Assembly: GCA_014898425.1 (NCBI GenBank)
Contig: RCSZ01000005.1
Span: forward strand, 1,364,001 to 1,428,000
Length of the DNA: 64,000 bases
Source of the DNA: Botryotinia globosa
Lineage: Eukaryota > Ascomycota > Leotiomycetes > Helotiales > Sclerotiniaceae
Reading direction: 5' to 3'
The notes under the pieces are model-generated. The model was not told the DNA's origin and did not search any database. It saw only the letters and a list, made by a program, of their open reading frames with translations. Of the stretch, positions 49,823 to 59,229 are shown in pieces. Position 1 is the first letter of the stretch. Every line of letters begins with the position of its first letter. Position numbers and translations under genes: made by a program.

Positions 49823-51205
49823 ATGGGGCTGACACTTGTTCACCTCGATTCTGATGAACGTTTCTACGACTGTATTAAAGAAAAGGAACTCGTGAATTAT
49901 AATTTGGGAAACTATGAAAGTCCTATGACAATGAGAGTGAAGAAGGAATCAGATCCGAAAGGTGTAGTGAGAAGCATGGATGAATACAAGCATAAAAAAT
50001 ACAAAAATCAGGATTTGCATGTCCTAATTCCTAGAAAAAAAACGCCGAAGCCTGCTGATTCTTTCGGTCATGGTGTAACTGAGCGCACATCTACTAGAAC
50101 TACAAAATTTTCCACTACAGGGCAGACTGTCAACCCGCCTATGAATATTAATTTTTTTGGAAAGCAGACTATCACCTATACTGGAGGAGGAGAACCTGCT
50201 GCAAAGCATGAATCTGGAAGCCATCGGAAGGAACATGAACGGGGGCATCATCGACATCATGGACATCGACGACATCATCGGCGTCGGGGAAGCGACGATT
50301 CTAAAGACAACAGACACGCCTCTCCCAATCGTCGAAGAGATGGACATGGTAGAGAAACATGTAGAGACCTTTCTCGTGATACCATTCGTGGAAAAGAAAG
50401 TGACGATGGCAGATCCGAACGAGGAAAGGGACCTGAGCTCGACTTGCGCAAGAAAACGCACGGCCGTAAAATGCACAATGCAGAGGATAATTCTGACTCT
50501 GAATTTTCTGAGGCAGAAATTCCTAGACCCCCTGAGAAGACATCCTCTGAAAGAAGCTCTTTCAAGGGACGTAGATCGACACATAGCTCTAGACAGGGAG
50601 CAGCTTTAGAAGATCTTCCAGAAATAGATGCAATTTCTCTCACACCTTCTCAAAAAGCACCTTCCCAAAAAGCACCCACTGAGCGGGCGCTTTCTAATAG
50701 AAGCTCTTTAACGAGACATAGTTCCAAACAAAGCTCTAGACAGGGAGCTTCTTTAGAAGATCTTCCAGAAACAGATGCAACTTCTCAAGCACCTTCTCAA
50801 AAAGGAGTCGCTGAGCGGGCGCTTTCTGAAAGAAGCTCCTTGATGGGACATAGTTCCAGACAAAGCTTTAGGCAGGGGGCAGCTTTGACAGGTCTTCCAG
50901 AGACAGATGCAATTTCTCTCTCACCTTCTGGAGAAGCATACACTGAGGGCAGACGTTCTTCAAGAGCCCCATCTACAGCGGGGCAATCTAGATTATCCCA
51001 AAACAATGATCCCTTAATTCCTACCTCGTATAAATTAACAGAAGAAAATATGAATCTTTTAGGTGGGGGGGCTTCTCAGAATGGTCGTAATTCGGCCTCA
51101 CGCCAACGTTCTGGACCCAGATCTCAAGGGGATTATGAGGCAAATCGTGCGAGACGACGTTCGGAAAGGGCAAGTAGTGGCCTATCCAGAAAAATTGAAT
51201 CGTAG
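49823..51205 (+). CDS. Orphan Ser/His/Arg-rich protein with three internal repeats
   Basis: Single-exon gene of 460 residues; ATG at 49823 in an A-rich leader. The first 110 residues (MGLTLVHLDSDERFYD onward) are the least repetitive and may fold. They are followed by a His/Arg-rich stretch (HERGHHRHHGHRRHHRRRG, about 139-157) and Asp/Arg/Ser-rich sequence. Three imperfect repeats, starting near nt 50585, 50732 and 50864 (49 and 44 codons apart), share the core S-x-RQGA-x-L-x-x-LPE-x-DA and an SERSSL-like element. There is no signal peptide, membrane helix or known domain. The His-rich stretch could bind metal, but that is only a guess. It looks lineage-specific. Confidence 0.65.
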   Translation: MGLTLVHLDSDERFYDCIKEKELVNYNLGNYESPMTMRVKKESDPKGVVRSMDEYKHKKYKNQDLHVLIPRKKTPKPADSFGHGVTERTSTRTTKFSTTGQTVNPPMNINFFGKQTITYTGGGEPAAKHESGSHRKEHERGHHRHHGHRRHHRRRGSDDSKDNRHASPNRRRDGHGRETCRDLSRDTIRGKESDDGRSERGKGPELDLRKKTHGRKMHNAEDNSDSEFSEAEIPRPPEKTSSERSSFKGRRSTHSSRQGAALEDLPEIDAISLTPSQKAPSQKAPTERALSNRSSLTRHSSKQSSRQGASLEDLPETDATSQAPSQKGVAERALSERSSLMGHSSRQSFRQGAALTGLPETDAISLSPSGEAYTEGRRSSRAPSTAGQSRLSQNNDPLIPTSYKLTEENMNLLGGGASQNGRNSASRQRSGPRSQGDYEANRARRRSERASSGLSRKIES

Positions 51206-51672
51206 TCTATCTGCGTTTTACTTGTTTGTTTAGGTTAACTGGCGTTGGAGTTTGGAAAATGCATATGGATTTCACACAACAGCTTCGAAAACATATTAGA
51301 ATACATGGTTTTGTTTGTTTGTGTCGGTTCCAAAAAACAAAATCATGAAGAATCCATTTACCATCTAATTCACTCCATTACACTCGTGGTAGTAGTAATT
51401 CAGTATATAGCGAGGCATAATCTCCCTCTAAATTGCGTGATTTCCAGGTGAAAAGATGTATTGCAGAGGATATATATTAGGATTTATAAGCTAGATCCCT
51501 TATTGGTTCCCCACGCTCGGCAACCTTATGAGATCCACCCCCACCTGTCCCCTCCTTACGATTTCATCGTTCATGTTGTGAACAAACAATCAAACAAACA
51601 GGAAAGAAAATACACACACATTACTGCAAAATAACACAGAAATCTTAGGGTATCTCACTACGTAGATTCACA
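51206..51672. other. Intergenic, no gene seen
   Basis: About 470 bp between two plus-strand genes. No notable element. Confidence 0.5.
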
Positions 51673-52321
51673 ATGTTGATCACAGGAATCGCTCACGTAA
51701 ATCTTACGGTGCTACCCGGCACTCTTCACCTGGCCAAGAAGTTCTACGACGAAGTGTTGGGATTCACTTCGGTTCCAGTACCGGTCTTGCAGAAAGATCA
51801 TCTTGCCTGGTATGGCCGGCCTTCCTCTTCCTCACTGTCCCCAGCTGTATTCTACGATCCTATCCATCAATTCCAACCCCCATCTCTGTTCATGGAATTA
51901 TACTAACCGATCCCCCAAGGTTTGACATTACTCCCCAAGGCCAACAGATTCACATCTCTGATTCTGCATCTCCTTCGGAGCCAAAGTCCTCGCGTCATCC
52001 ATGTTTCAAAGTCACGAGTCCAGAGGCTTTGATAGAATTGCAGAAGAGAATCTGGACGTTTTACGAGAGTGAGGAGGCTGGAGAGGCGAGACCGAGAGAG
52101 GCTGATAAGCCTGGTGAGGTTGATAGTGGTGAGTATTTCACGTGGTTCTTCTTGTGAAGCAAAGTGGGATTTTGCGAGATAGGTCGGAGAAAGTGCGAGG
52201 GGAGAATGAATGTATGAATCACCCATATTGACCGACCTATTCAGGAGCGAAAGGAGTGGAATATCCTGTCAGATTCTTTGCTAGAGATTTTGCGGGAAAT
52301 AGGCTGGAATTTAGTTCGTAG
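51673..52321 (+). CDS. VOC-superfamily protein (glyoxalase/bleomycin-resistance fold)
   Basis: Three exons (51673-51809, 51920-52128, 52245-52321) give 140 residues; introns of 110 and 116 nt are longer than average but have GT-AG ends and restore frame exactly. The N-terminus MLITGIAHVNLTVLPGTLHLAKKFYDEVLGF is the beta-alpha opening of a vicinal oxygen chelate domain, with His in AHVNLTV as a likely metal ligand. The C-terminus VRFFARDFAGNRLEFSS contains the NxLEF motif whose Glu is the usual second ligand. One VOC domain of this size normally dimerises. Members include glyoxalase I, dioxygenases and fosfomycin/bleomycin resistance proteins; the substrate cannot be told from sequence. The acceptor of intron 1 (CCCCAAG) was forced by frame. 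Confidence 0.85.
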
Positions 52322-53197
52322 TACAATTGGCTATTGTAAGTGTCCCCTTTTCGTCCATCTATCGATCACTTCCAATTATATCGATACTCGTCACAGGCGA
52401 TTCTGTAAACCTTCTCTTTTATTGTCGGTCTAAAACATAGCATATATTGTTTTTAGAACGAATCATCCGGGTCCCCATTCGTATCCATTTCATCTATGTT
52501 CCCTGGTATGCTCACGAAAATTGCGATCTTTCACATCGACTATTTCTCTTTCATCGGGAGCCCTCAGCTGATATTCATTAGCTCAAGCCCTAACCATACG
52601 GATGTTAGGCATGATGTCGGTTTACGACCATAAACTTTCGGATCTCCTTACCAATTCTATTACGAGAATGAAAGACACAAGCGCTGGCGCTTAATTCTAG
52701 AGATGACGGAACCAAGAATTGGCACTGTACTGCAATGCGGTCGGGCCGGTCTGTATTTTTCGTTAGCCGCGGTGTAAGTTTTACCACCGTCTTTGCGGCC
52801 CGAGTTCTTCCAATTCGGGATAGGCTACCAATTCAATAGGACCTATATGAGGCCGAATAACTGTCCGTGGCAGTGTTTTTGTGACGTTCTTGGTGTGTTA
52901 GGTTGATATATGGAAGGAGTGAACAAACCAACTGCCAAGTGTGGTATGGCATATTTCTCCTGTTTTTAATCAAGTATGTGAACAGATGTTTCTGTACTTT
53001 TTTGTTTATCTACTCACTTATTTGTTCTTGTTCGTCTTTGTAGTGGTATCCAGCTCTTGTCTTTCATTCATACTGCATTCATTCCACCAAGATCACATTT
53101 CAAATTTCCCAACTACAGTCATTGTATTTACAGCAACCATCCTTAAACCTGCCACATAAGCACTCATTTTATTACCATCACCTCTATTTCCAAAGCC
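52322..53197. other. Intergenic, no gene seen
   Basis: About 0.88 kb. T-rich leader sequences precede the next start. No supported gene. Confidence 0.5.
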
Positions 53198-53503
53198 ATG
53201 CCTTCACTTCCACCCCGTCGTCTTCAAAACCGCTCTCCCTCTCCCCCCTCTTCCCTCAAACCACGTTTAGATCTCGCACGCATCGATTATCCCTCTTCTC
53301 CCGATGTACCATTCACACCAAAAGAAAAAGAAGATTTTGAAAAAATGTACAAGAATTTACCCGAAGATAGCAAGAAGAAGTTGGACAAACTACAAAAGGA
53401 GCATGGCTTAACGCAGAATCAATTGATCTTGGCTGGGTTGAACAAGTGGGCGCCGGGATATGTGGGGATGTTTAAGATGGCGATGTTTTTTGGAATTGTC
53501 TAG
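53198..53503 (+). CDS. Small hypothetical protein (101 aa)
   Basis: Intronless ORF of 101 residues starting MPSLPPRRLQNRSPSPPSS. The first 30 residues are Pro/Ser/Arg-rich. A charged helical centre follows (TPKEKEDFEKMYKNLPEDSKKK, LDKLQKEHGLTQNQLILAGL), then a short hydrophobic C-terminus (GYVGMFKMAMFFGIV). The pyrimidine-rich leader and internal codon use look like a real gene, but no family is recognised. The hydrophobic end is too short to call a membrane helix. Confidence 0.55.
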   Translation: MPSLPPRRLQNRSPSPPSSLKPRLDLARIDYPSSPDVPFTPKEKEDFEKMYKNLPEDSKKKLDKLQKEHGLTQNQLILAGLNKWAPGYVGMFKMAMFFGIV

Positions 53504-54411
53504 GTTTTGTTGGTGTGTGCGTGTTTATGTGGTGAAATTGAGGCATGGGGGGAAAGAGTGGTTGATGGATGGTCTCAAACGGTTTCAACTGTGTTGACTG
53601 GAGGAAGTTGGAAGGAAACATACATACAAGAGCAGAGATTTCAATTAGTCTTATTCTTGTCTTATCCCGAATATCCGTGGTATCTTTTGAATGACAGTAA
53701 AAGTGATATGATTGAGGCGGATATCTGTATCCTGAATACATAAATAGGCGAGAGAGAATAGAAACTCTCAACACACAAAAAGAATCACAAAATATAGATA
53801 CAAACGACCCAAGGATACTGTGATCGCGTGATTACATCCAACCTGGACACTGAAATCTGCAAAAGACACCTCGATGTGAGAAGAAATGACATAAAAATAT
53901 GAATACCATCTTAACCAACCTAATCCACATCTAACCATAGGCCAACACAATCGGCTCATCTTCAGAGAACAGTGAAGATTACAGGCAGATATACCCCGTA
54001 TCAGCCAGTCTCAACTTTCGAGCATTAGACGAATATGGCTAGCTAATCTCACCAAAGAGTGCCGACAGAAATACAATGTATTCTTTCAAGATCGGAGACT
54101 TAACAAGGAAACCAAAAACCAACATTTGTGAGAGGATTGTTACCTACCAAAAGCTAACTGGCAAAAATCGCTAATTTTGGCGATATGATACTCGTAGTGG
54201 TAGAGCAACGGCTAGCTATCATAATTCTGATACATCCCTAGTTGATGCGCAAACCAATCTCATAGCTCCCACTTGAAGATTCATAAACCGGAAGCTCACG
54301 CTCGAGTTCTATAATAACAATTATTCCACCCCAACAATAATTCCACCCATAAACCGCAAACCATATAATTTCAGTACCACAAATCGCACCTTCCTCTGTT
54401 AGATACACTGC
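53504..54411. other. Intergenic (convergent 3' ends)
   Basis: About 0.9 kb between the small plus-strand gene and the P450 3' end. No gene is seen. Confidence 0.55.
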
Positions 54412-56384
54412 CTACTTCCACAACTTCTCCACTTCCTCTTCACTCAACCTTCGAATATGAACCTTACTAGCCATATCTGGAATATTATTCCATCCAAACG
54501 ACCAATCCTTCAACCTATCTATTTCCTTCCAATCGTAGTTCATGAGGAACTCAATCAACATGATTTTCTCAATCGTGAGAGCTACGTAGCGACCTGGACA
54601 GGCGTGTCGACCTGGCATCGGTTAGCATTGTTCGGATCAGAAGAAACATTCCAACACACCATATCCGAAACTCATAAACCTTTCACTAGGATTCGAACCC
54701 GCTATCGCCTCATCCCTAGTTCTGAATCCCTTGAACACATCCGCATCTTCATAGTGTTCAGCATCTTGATGGATAGCCCATGCCAATCCCTCAATCCTCT
54801 CTCCATATGGAATATGAATAACCTTTTCGCCATCTTCCACTTTGCTAATGAAATCCAGTCCTTCTTTTTTCGCTACCTTTCGGCTACCCAATGTATATCC
54901 TAACGGATGCAATCTCTGACTCTCCCTCATAAAAGCATCCAGACTTTTCAACTCCCCAATGCTTTCTCTATTCCACACTCCCCCAAACTTCTTCGATACA
55001 TCTCTAATCTCCCTCCTCATAGGCTCCACATAAAGTTCCTTCTGATGCCCAATAACATCATAAAGGATATGCGTAAAAGTAAGCGTCGTCGTATCCACCG
55101 TCGCAAAAAAGAACCTACAAATCCGATTATTAACCCCCCACAGCAATTCCTCCTCCCCCTTCCCCTCAAAAACCTTCTTCCCCCTCACATCCTCCACCAA
55201 CATCGGTAAAATAGCCCCCCTCTCAAAATCCTCCCCGGTCACATCCCCACTAACCAAGCCCCTCACATCCTCCGTCACCATCTTCTCAATAACCGCCACC
55301 TGCTTCGTCGTCTTCATCCACGGCGCCACAAGCCCGTGACTCCACCTCGGCAAGCGTCTCAACAACATCCCGGAGAAGAAAATTCCCCGCGCAAACGTCG
55401 CCACATTCTCAACCCACACCGCATCGCTCGAATACTTCTCGCCACACAGTATGCGCGATACGATCTTCGCCAGCGAAACATTCACATGCTGGAACAAACA
55501 CGTGTGGGTCCATCCATCCCCATCCATCTCACTCGCGTCTTCCGGCGCAAAATTCTCTCGAAACGCAGTCGTGGTTTCCGCAAGGAGGAGCGGGATCATC
55601 TCGGGGATCGAACGGGTGAGTTTGGAGATGACGAACGTCATCATGTCTTCGCTTTCGGGGGAGATGAAGGGTCGCAGTAGGAGAAACTATTTGGGTGGGT
55701 TAGTCTGACATTCTTTCTCGCATATTCCTTCACCAGATTCGAGGGTTGCAGATATCGAATTGAGTGGAATCGCATCAGATCAGATCAGATCAGATAAAAA
55801 TATAAAGATATCAAAGAAGAATGAATAAACATACATCTTCATTCGCCTCATACGGATCCAAATCCCCCGTCCCCATCTTCCCCGCCTGCGCAAAGACAGA
55901 AGTAGGTAATGCCCACTGAGGACCCAGCATTCCATTCATACGAAACGCCTTTCCATTTTTCGAGTACTATTTTGTGTCACCCATTAGCTTGTATTCAACC
56001 ATTCATTCATTCATCTTTTTCTTCCCTCTGAAAAAAAAAGAAGAAAAAAAAACATAAAATAAAATAAAACCCCAACAAGAAAAAAACATCACACTCATTC
56101 ACTTCATTCACAACCCAAATAATCCCCGAATCCTAACGAACATAACCAAAAGCAAAAGCAAAAGCAAAAACAAAGACAAAACAACAACAACATACCTTCT
56201 GATACGCACCAACCAACAATTCCTTCCCCGACAACCCCCTACACGTCACAATTTCCCACCACGAATTCGCGATCAACGGCGCATCTGCACTGTAGCGGCG
56301 CGAGCGCAAATACGTCGTCAATTGGGTCGATAAAATCCAAGTGATGAACACTACCAGCAGCGATGAATACAGAGAGGGTTCCAT
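54412..56384 (-). CDS. Cytochrome P450 monooxygenase
   Basis: Four exons (56384-56196, 55966-55835, 55686-54660, 54611-54412) give 515 residues. A membrane anchor starts the protein (MEPSLYSSLLVVFITWIL). The start at 56384 is in ACCATGG context; an in-frame ATG lies five codons upstream. The I-helix oxygen-binding region reads RFFFATVDTTTLTF (A-x-x-D-T-T), the K-helix ExxR is FMRESQRLHP, and the heme loop is FGYGRHACPGR, with Cys as the thiolate ligand, assembled across the last intron. Intron 1 is long (229 nt) and contains an (AAAAGC)n run and A-tracts. It is an ER-anchored oxidase of secondary metabolism or detoxification type; the CYP family and substrate cannot be fixed. No biosynthetic cluster genes are adjacent. 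Confidence 0.92.
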
Positions 56385-57079
56385 GGTGAGAGTGTGCATG
56401 CAACTGGAATATGTATGTGCCTAGGTAGGTAGAAAACGATTTACAAAAGAAACGGAGGAGGGGAGAGCGGCAATACTTCAATGTTAGAAACCATCGATGA
56501 TTCAAGAATCCAAGGGGAAGCAAGCATTTACTGGTTAGTAAACGTATCATGTATGGCTGAGGCTCAGATACTCCGCATTAGCCTGACGAACCGCTGGGTC
56601 TAGTGATTTCCCCCCGAGTATCCGTGTACTACATATCACAATGATTTTCGCAGGCAATCCGCAGGCGCAGGTATTCCCGAGCTGCAAGATAGCAAGTGTC
56701 ACATCGCTTAGAGCTTCGGTTCCAGATGCGGATAAATTTTTCAAAGCAACTCGGAGAGATCCACAATTAATATGGAGATAATCAAGAATCCAATTGATAA
56801 TGCCTTAGCTTTTATAACCCTAAAAGATAAAGTTTGCAATAACTCGCCCATATATACCCGCTATCTCATCCCATCTCCATAAGAAAGTGTACAAGCGATA
56901 TCATGACATTTTCCCCTGATCTCTGCAACCGACCTCTCTTTAACCGACCCATTATCGTACCCGAAGAACGCCATTTGCAGTATCTAAAACCTGCAAACCA
57001 ATCCATTGATACAGCCAGCCGTACACCAATCCCATCCTCGTCCCAACATTCGCCAATGAATCCACATTTGAGTTATAAT
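56385..57079. promoter_or_regulatory. P450 upstream region / PKA-C2 3' flank
   Basis: About 0.7 kb between the P450 start and the kinase stop codon, both on the minus strand. It holds the P450 promoter, with a CCTAGGTAGGTAG motif at about 56420-56432. Confidence 0.5.
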
Positions 57080-58637
57080 CTAAAAACCCTTGAAACAGTC
57101 ATCGTATTTTGCTGCGAGCTCCTCTGTGTATGGATCTCTTCCTTCTTTTTCATCGGGATATAAATCGAAATTTTGAGCATCGCCTGGATATCTCAAAGGG
57201 GGTATAATTGGACCACGGTATTTCCTGTAATATACATCTTCCCAGATCACTCCTTGAAAAAAAGGGTGATCTTTAACCCGTGCAGCGCCACCAGATATAT
57301 TTCCGAGACGATGTGATCGATCGAGCGTGCAAAACTGGCGAATGATATCTTTTGCCGCAGGTGAAATGGCAGGTTCGGCTGGGAAAGAAACTGGCTTGCT
57401 AACAATTCTGGACGCAATTCTGTGTCAGATAATGTGCAAATGATTCAAAGACAATGAGGAAATGAAAGATGAGATACATACTGTTTGTAAATCTCTATTG
57501 GGTTTGAATGCCAAAACGGTGGATATCCTGTGAGAAATTCGTATATTAATATACCCAAAGCCCACCAGTCGACGGCCGTCGTATGGCCTTTCGATTGAAT
57601 AACCTCTGGCGCAAGATACTCTGGTGTACCACATAAAGTATATGTTTCCCCTTTATTTTTGTCAATAAACGGCCAGCAGAGTCCTCGAATCTACGCAGCT
57701 TACTGTTTCCCAAACGTTTTGCGAATCCAAAATCGACCAATTTTATATGTCCCTCAGCATCCAACAACAGGTTCTCCGGCTTCATGTCTCTATATGCAAC
57801 CCCTTCCCGTTCATGTAAAAATTCAAGAATCAAAACTATTTCCGCAGCATAAAATCGAGCTGTGTTCTCGTCGAATCGTTTGGCTTTTCGTAGATAGGAG
57901 AATACTTCACCTCCAGGGCAGTAGTCAAGCTTGGTACAGATAAAGATTAGTTTCAGACAGAAAATAGAGTACCCGGATAACCAATGGATTATGGAAAAAG
58001 GTGAATTTTGGTAGAGTGAATCCCATGAACGTACCAGCATATACAGTGAATCATGATCAGAAAAAGAAGTAATTAATGTAGTAATAAAAGGATGTCCGGC
58101 AACGTCTGAAAGAACCGAACGCTCGTGATTGACATGGTCGACTTGTTTAAGCTTGATGACTAGATATCGTCAGTCAATGATGTCAACTCTGCTTCTGCAA
58201 TTCAACTCTTACCCTCTACTTTCCGTAGGACCTTCAGCGCAAAAACCTTATCGCGATCCTCTTCAGCGGGGTTCGCAAGACGTACAAGCCAGCTACACAG
58301 TATAAAATCAGAATATATTCAAGCGAGAGATTCATGAGGGTGAATATCGTACACGCGAGCGAATGTGCCTATTAGAACAAAAATCAATTAGCATACATTA
58401 CGTGCAAGTTCCGTCATTAAGCTACACAGCACAGCACATCGCATATCATCGGAGCGTACCGGTTCCTAAAGTCCTCACCAACTCAAAGTCTCGCACGCTC
58501 AAATTTCTCGAACTTGCTCCCAAACCTTCATTCCTAGGATTTTGTTGGATTTCATCGGGGGGCAAGATTTGCTGCTCTTTGAAGTGAGCCACAAAGTTTC
58601 TTTCTTCTTCAGCCGCAGCCGTCGTGGTCTCAGCCAT
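57080..58637 (-). CDS. PKA2: cAMP-dependent protein kinase catalytic subunit 2 (AGC kinase)
   Basis: Seven exons (58637-58460, 58368-58353, 58292-58213, 58159-58035, 57929-57704, 57650-57482, 57407-57080) join in frame to 373 residues. Visible elements are the glycine-rich loop TLGTGTFARV (spanning a 16-nt exon 2), the VAIK-type lysine in [10 protein letters not shown], the catalytic loop [14 protein letters not shown], the activation-loop Thr in [14 protein letters not shown], and a C-terminal hydrophobic motif CFKGF fitting FxxF. The N-terminus (about 50 residues, Glu/Ala-rich) is short. The variant [19 protein letters not shown] matches the divergent second PKA catalytic subunit of filamentous ascomycetes rather than the main PKA1; that subtype call is from memory. 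It would phosphorylate targets downstream of cAMP. Confidence 0.92.
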
Positions 58638-58902
58638 TGTGATGTGACGTGACGGCGAGAATCTCGCGAGAAGGAATGTTTCGATGTGCCTCTTATTTTG
58701 GAAGACTTCGCGGGCTTACTGGAAGCAGCAGAGTGCAGTAGCCATGCGGTTATCGCGAAACTTGAGGTACTTGATTTCGAGGGGTGGTGGGGCTCAGTTG
58801 TTGAGATAGAGATTCTTATGGATATACCGATACCGATATTTGGATTATGCGACGACTTGGGGCCGAGCTTTATGATTGACTGATAGTGTACATGTATAGT
58901 AC

Positions 58903-58945
58903 TAGGTAGGTAAGTAGGTAAGTAGGTAGGTAGGTAGGTAGGTAG
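58903..58945 (+). repeat. (TAGG/TAAG)n tetranucleotide array
   Basis: About ten TAGG or TAAG units in tandem (TAGGTAGGTAAGTAGG and so on) about 270 bp upstream of the PKA-C2 start codon. Confidence 0.9.
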
Positions 58946-59149
58946 TCCGAGCAAGTCTTACTCTCACTCTACGCCAATACAGTCTTTGTCTATGTATAGC
59001 AATTGAAAAGGTTAATTCCGTCGATTATGTTCAATTGAATGTGTGAAGAGAAGTTCTTCTGGTGTAAGAATGAATGACACCGGGGTATGGTGAAGTTTGA
59101 GGAATGTAAGTAAGTAGATGAGTGGTAAGTGGTAAGTGGATTGCAGTAT

Positions 59150-59229
59150 CTTCTTCTTCGTCTTCTTCGTCGTCTTCTTCGTCGTCTTCTTCGTCGTCTT
59201 CTTCGTCGTCGTCTTCTTCTTCTTCTTCA
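59150..59229 (+). repeat. Trinucleotide array (TTC/GTC)n, about 80 bp
   Basis: TTC and GTC triplets alternate in a higher-order CTTCTTCGTCGT pattern. The minus strand reads as poly Glu/Asp or Lys/Thr in open frames, which is an artefact of the triplet period. Confidence 0.9.

Noticed and set aside
54675..54705. Perfect tRNA box B (GGTTCGAATCC on the minus strand) near 54688
   Set aside because: It lies within P450 coding sequence (IAGSNPSER), and no acceptor stem, A box or cloverleaf can be drawn around it.
54412..58637. P450 plus neighbouring genes as a secondary-metabolite cluster
   Set aside because: No backbone synthase, transporter or pathway regulator is near; the neighbour is a signalling kinase.
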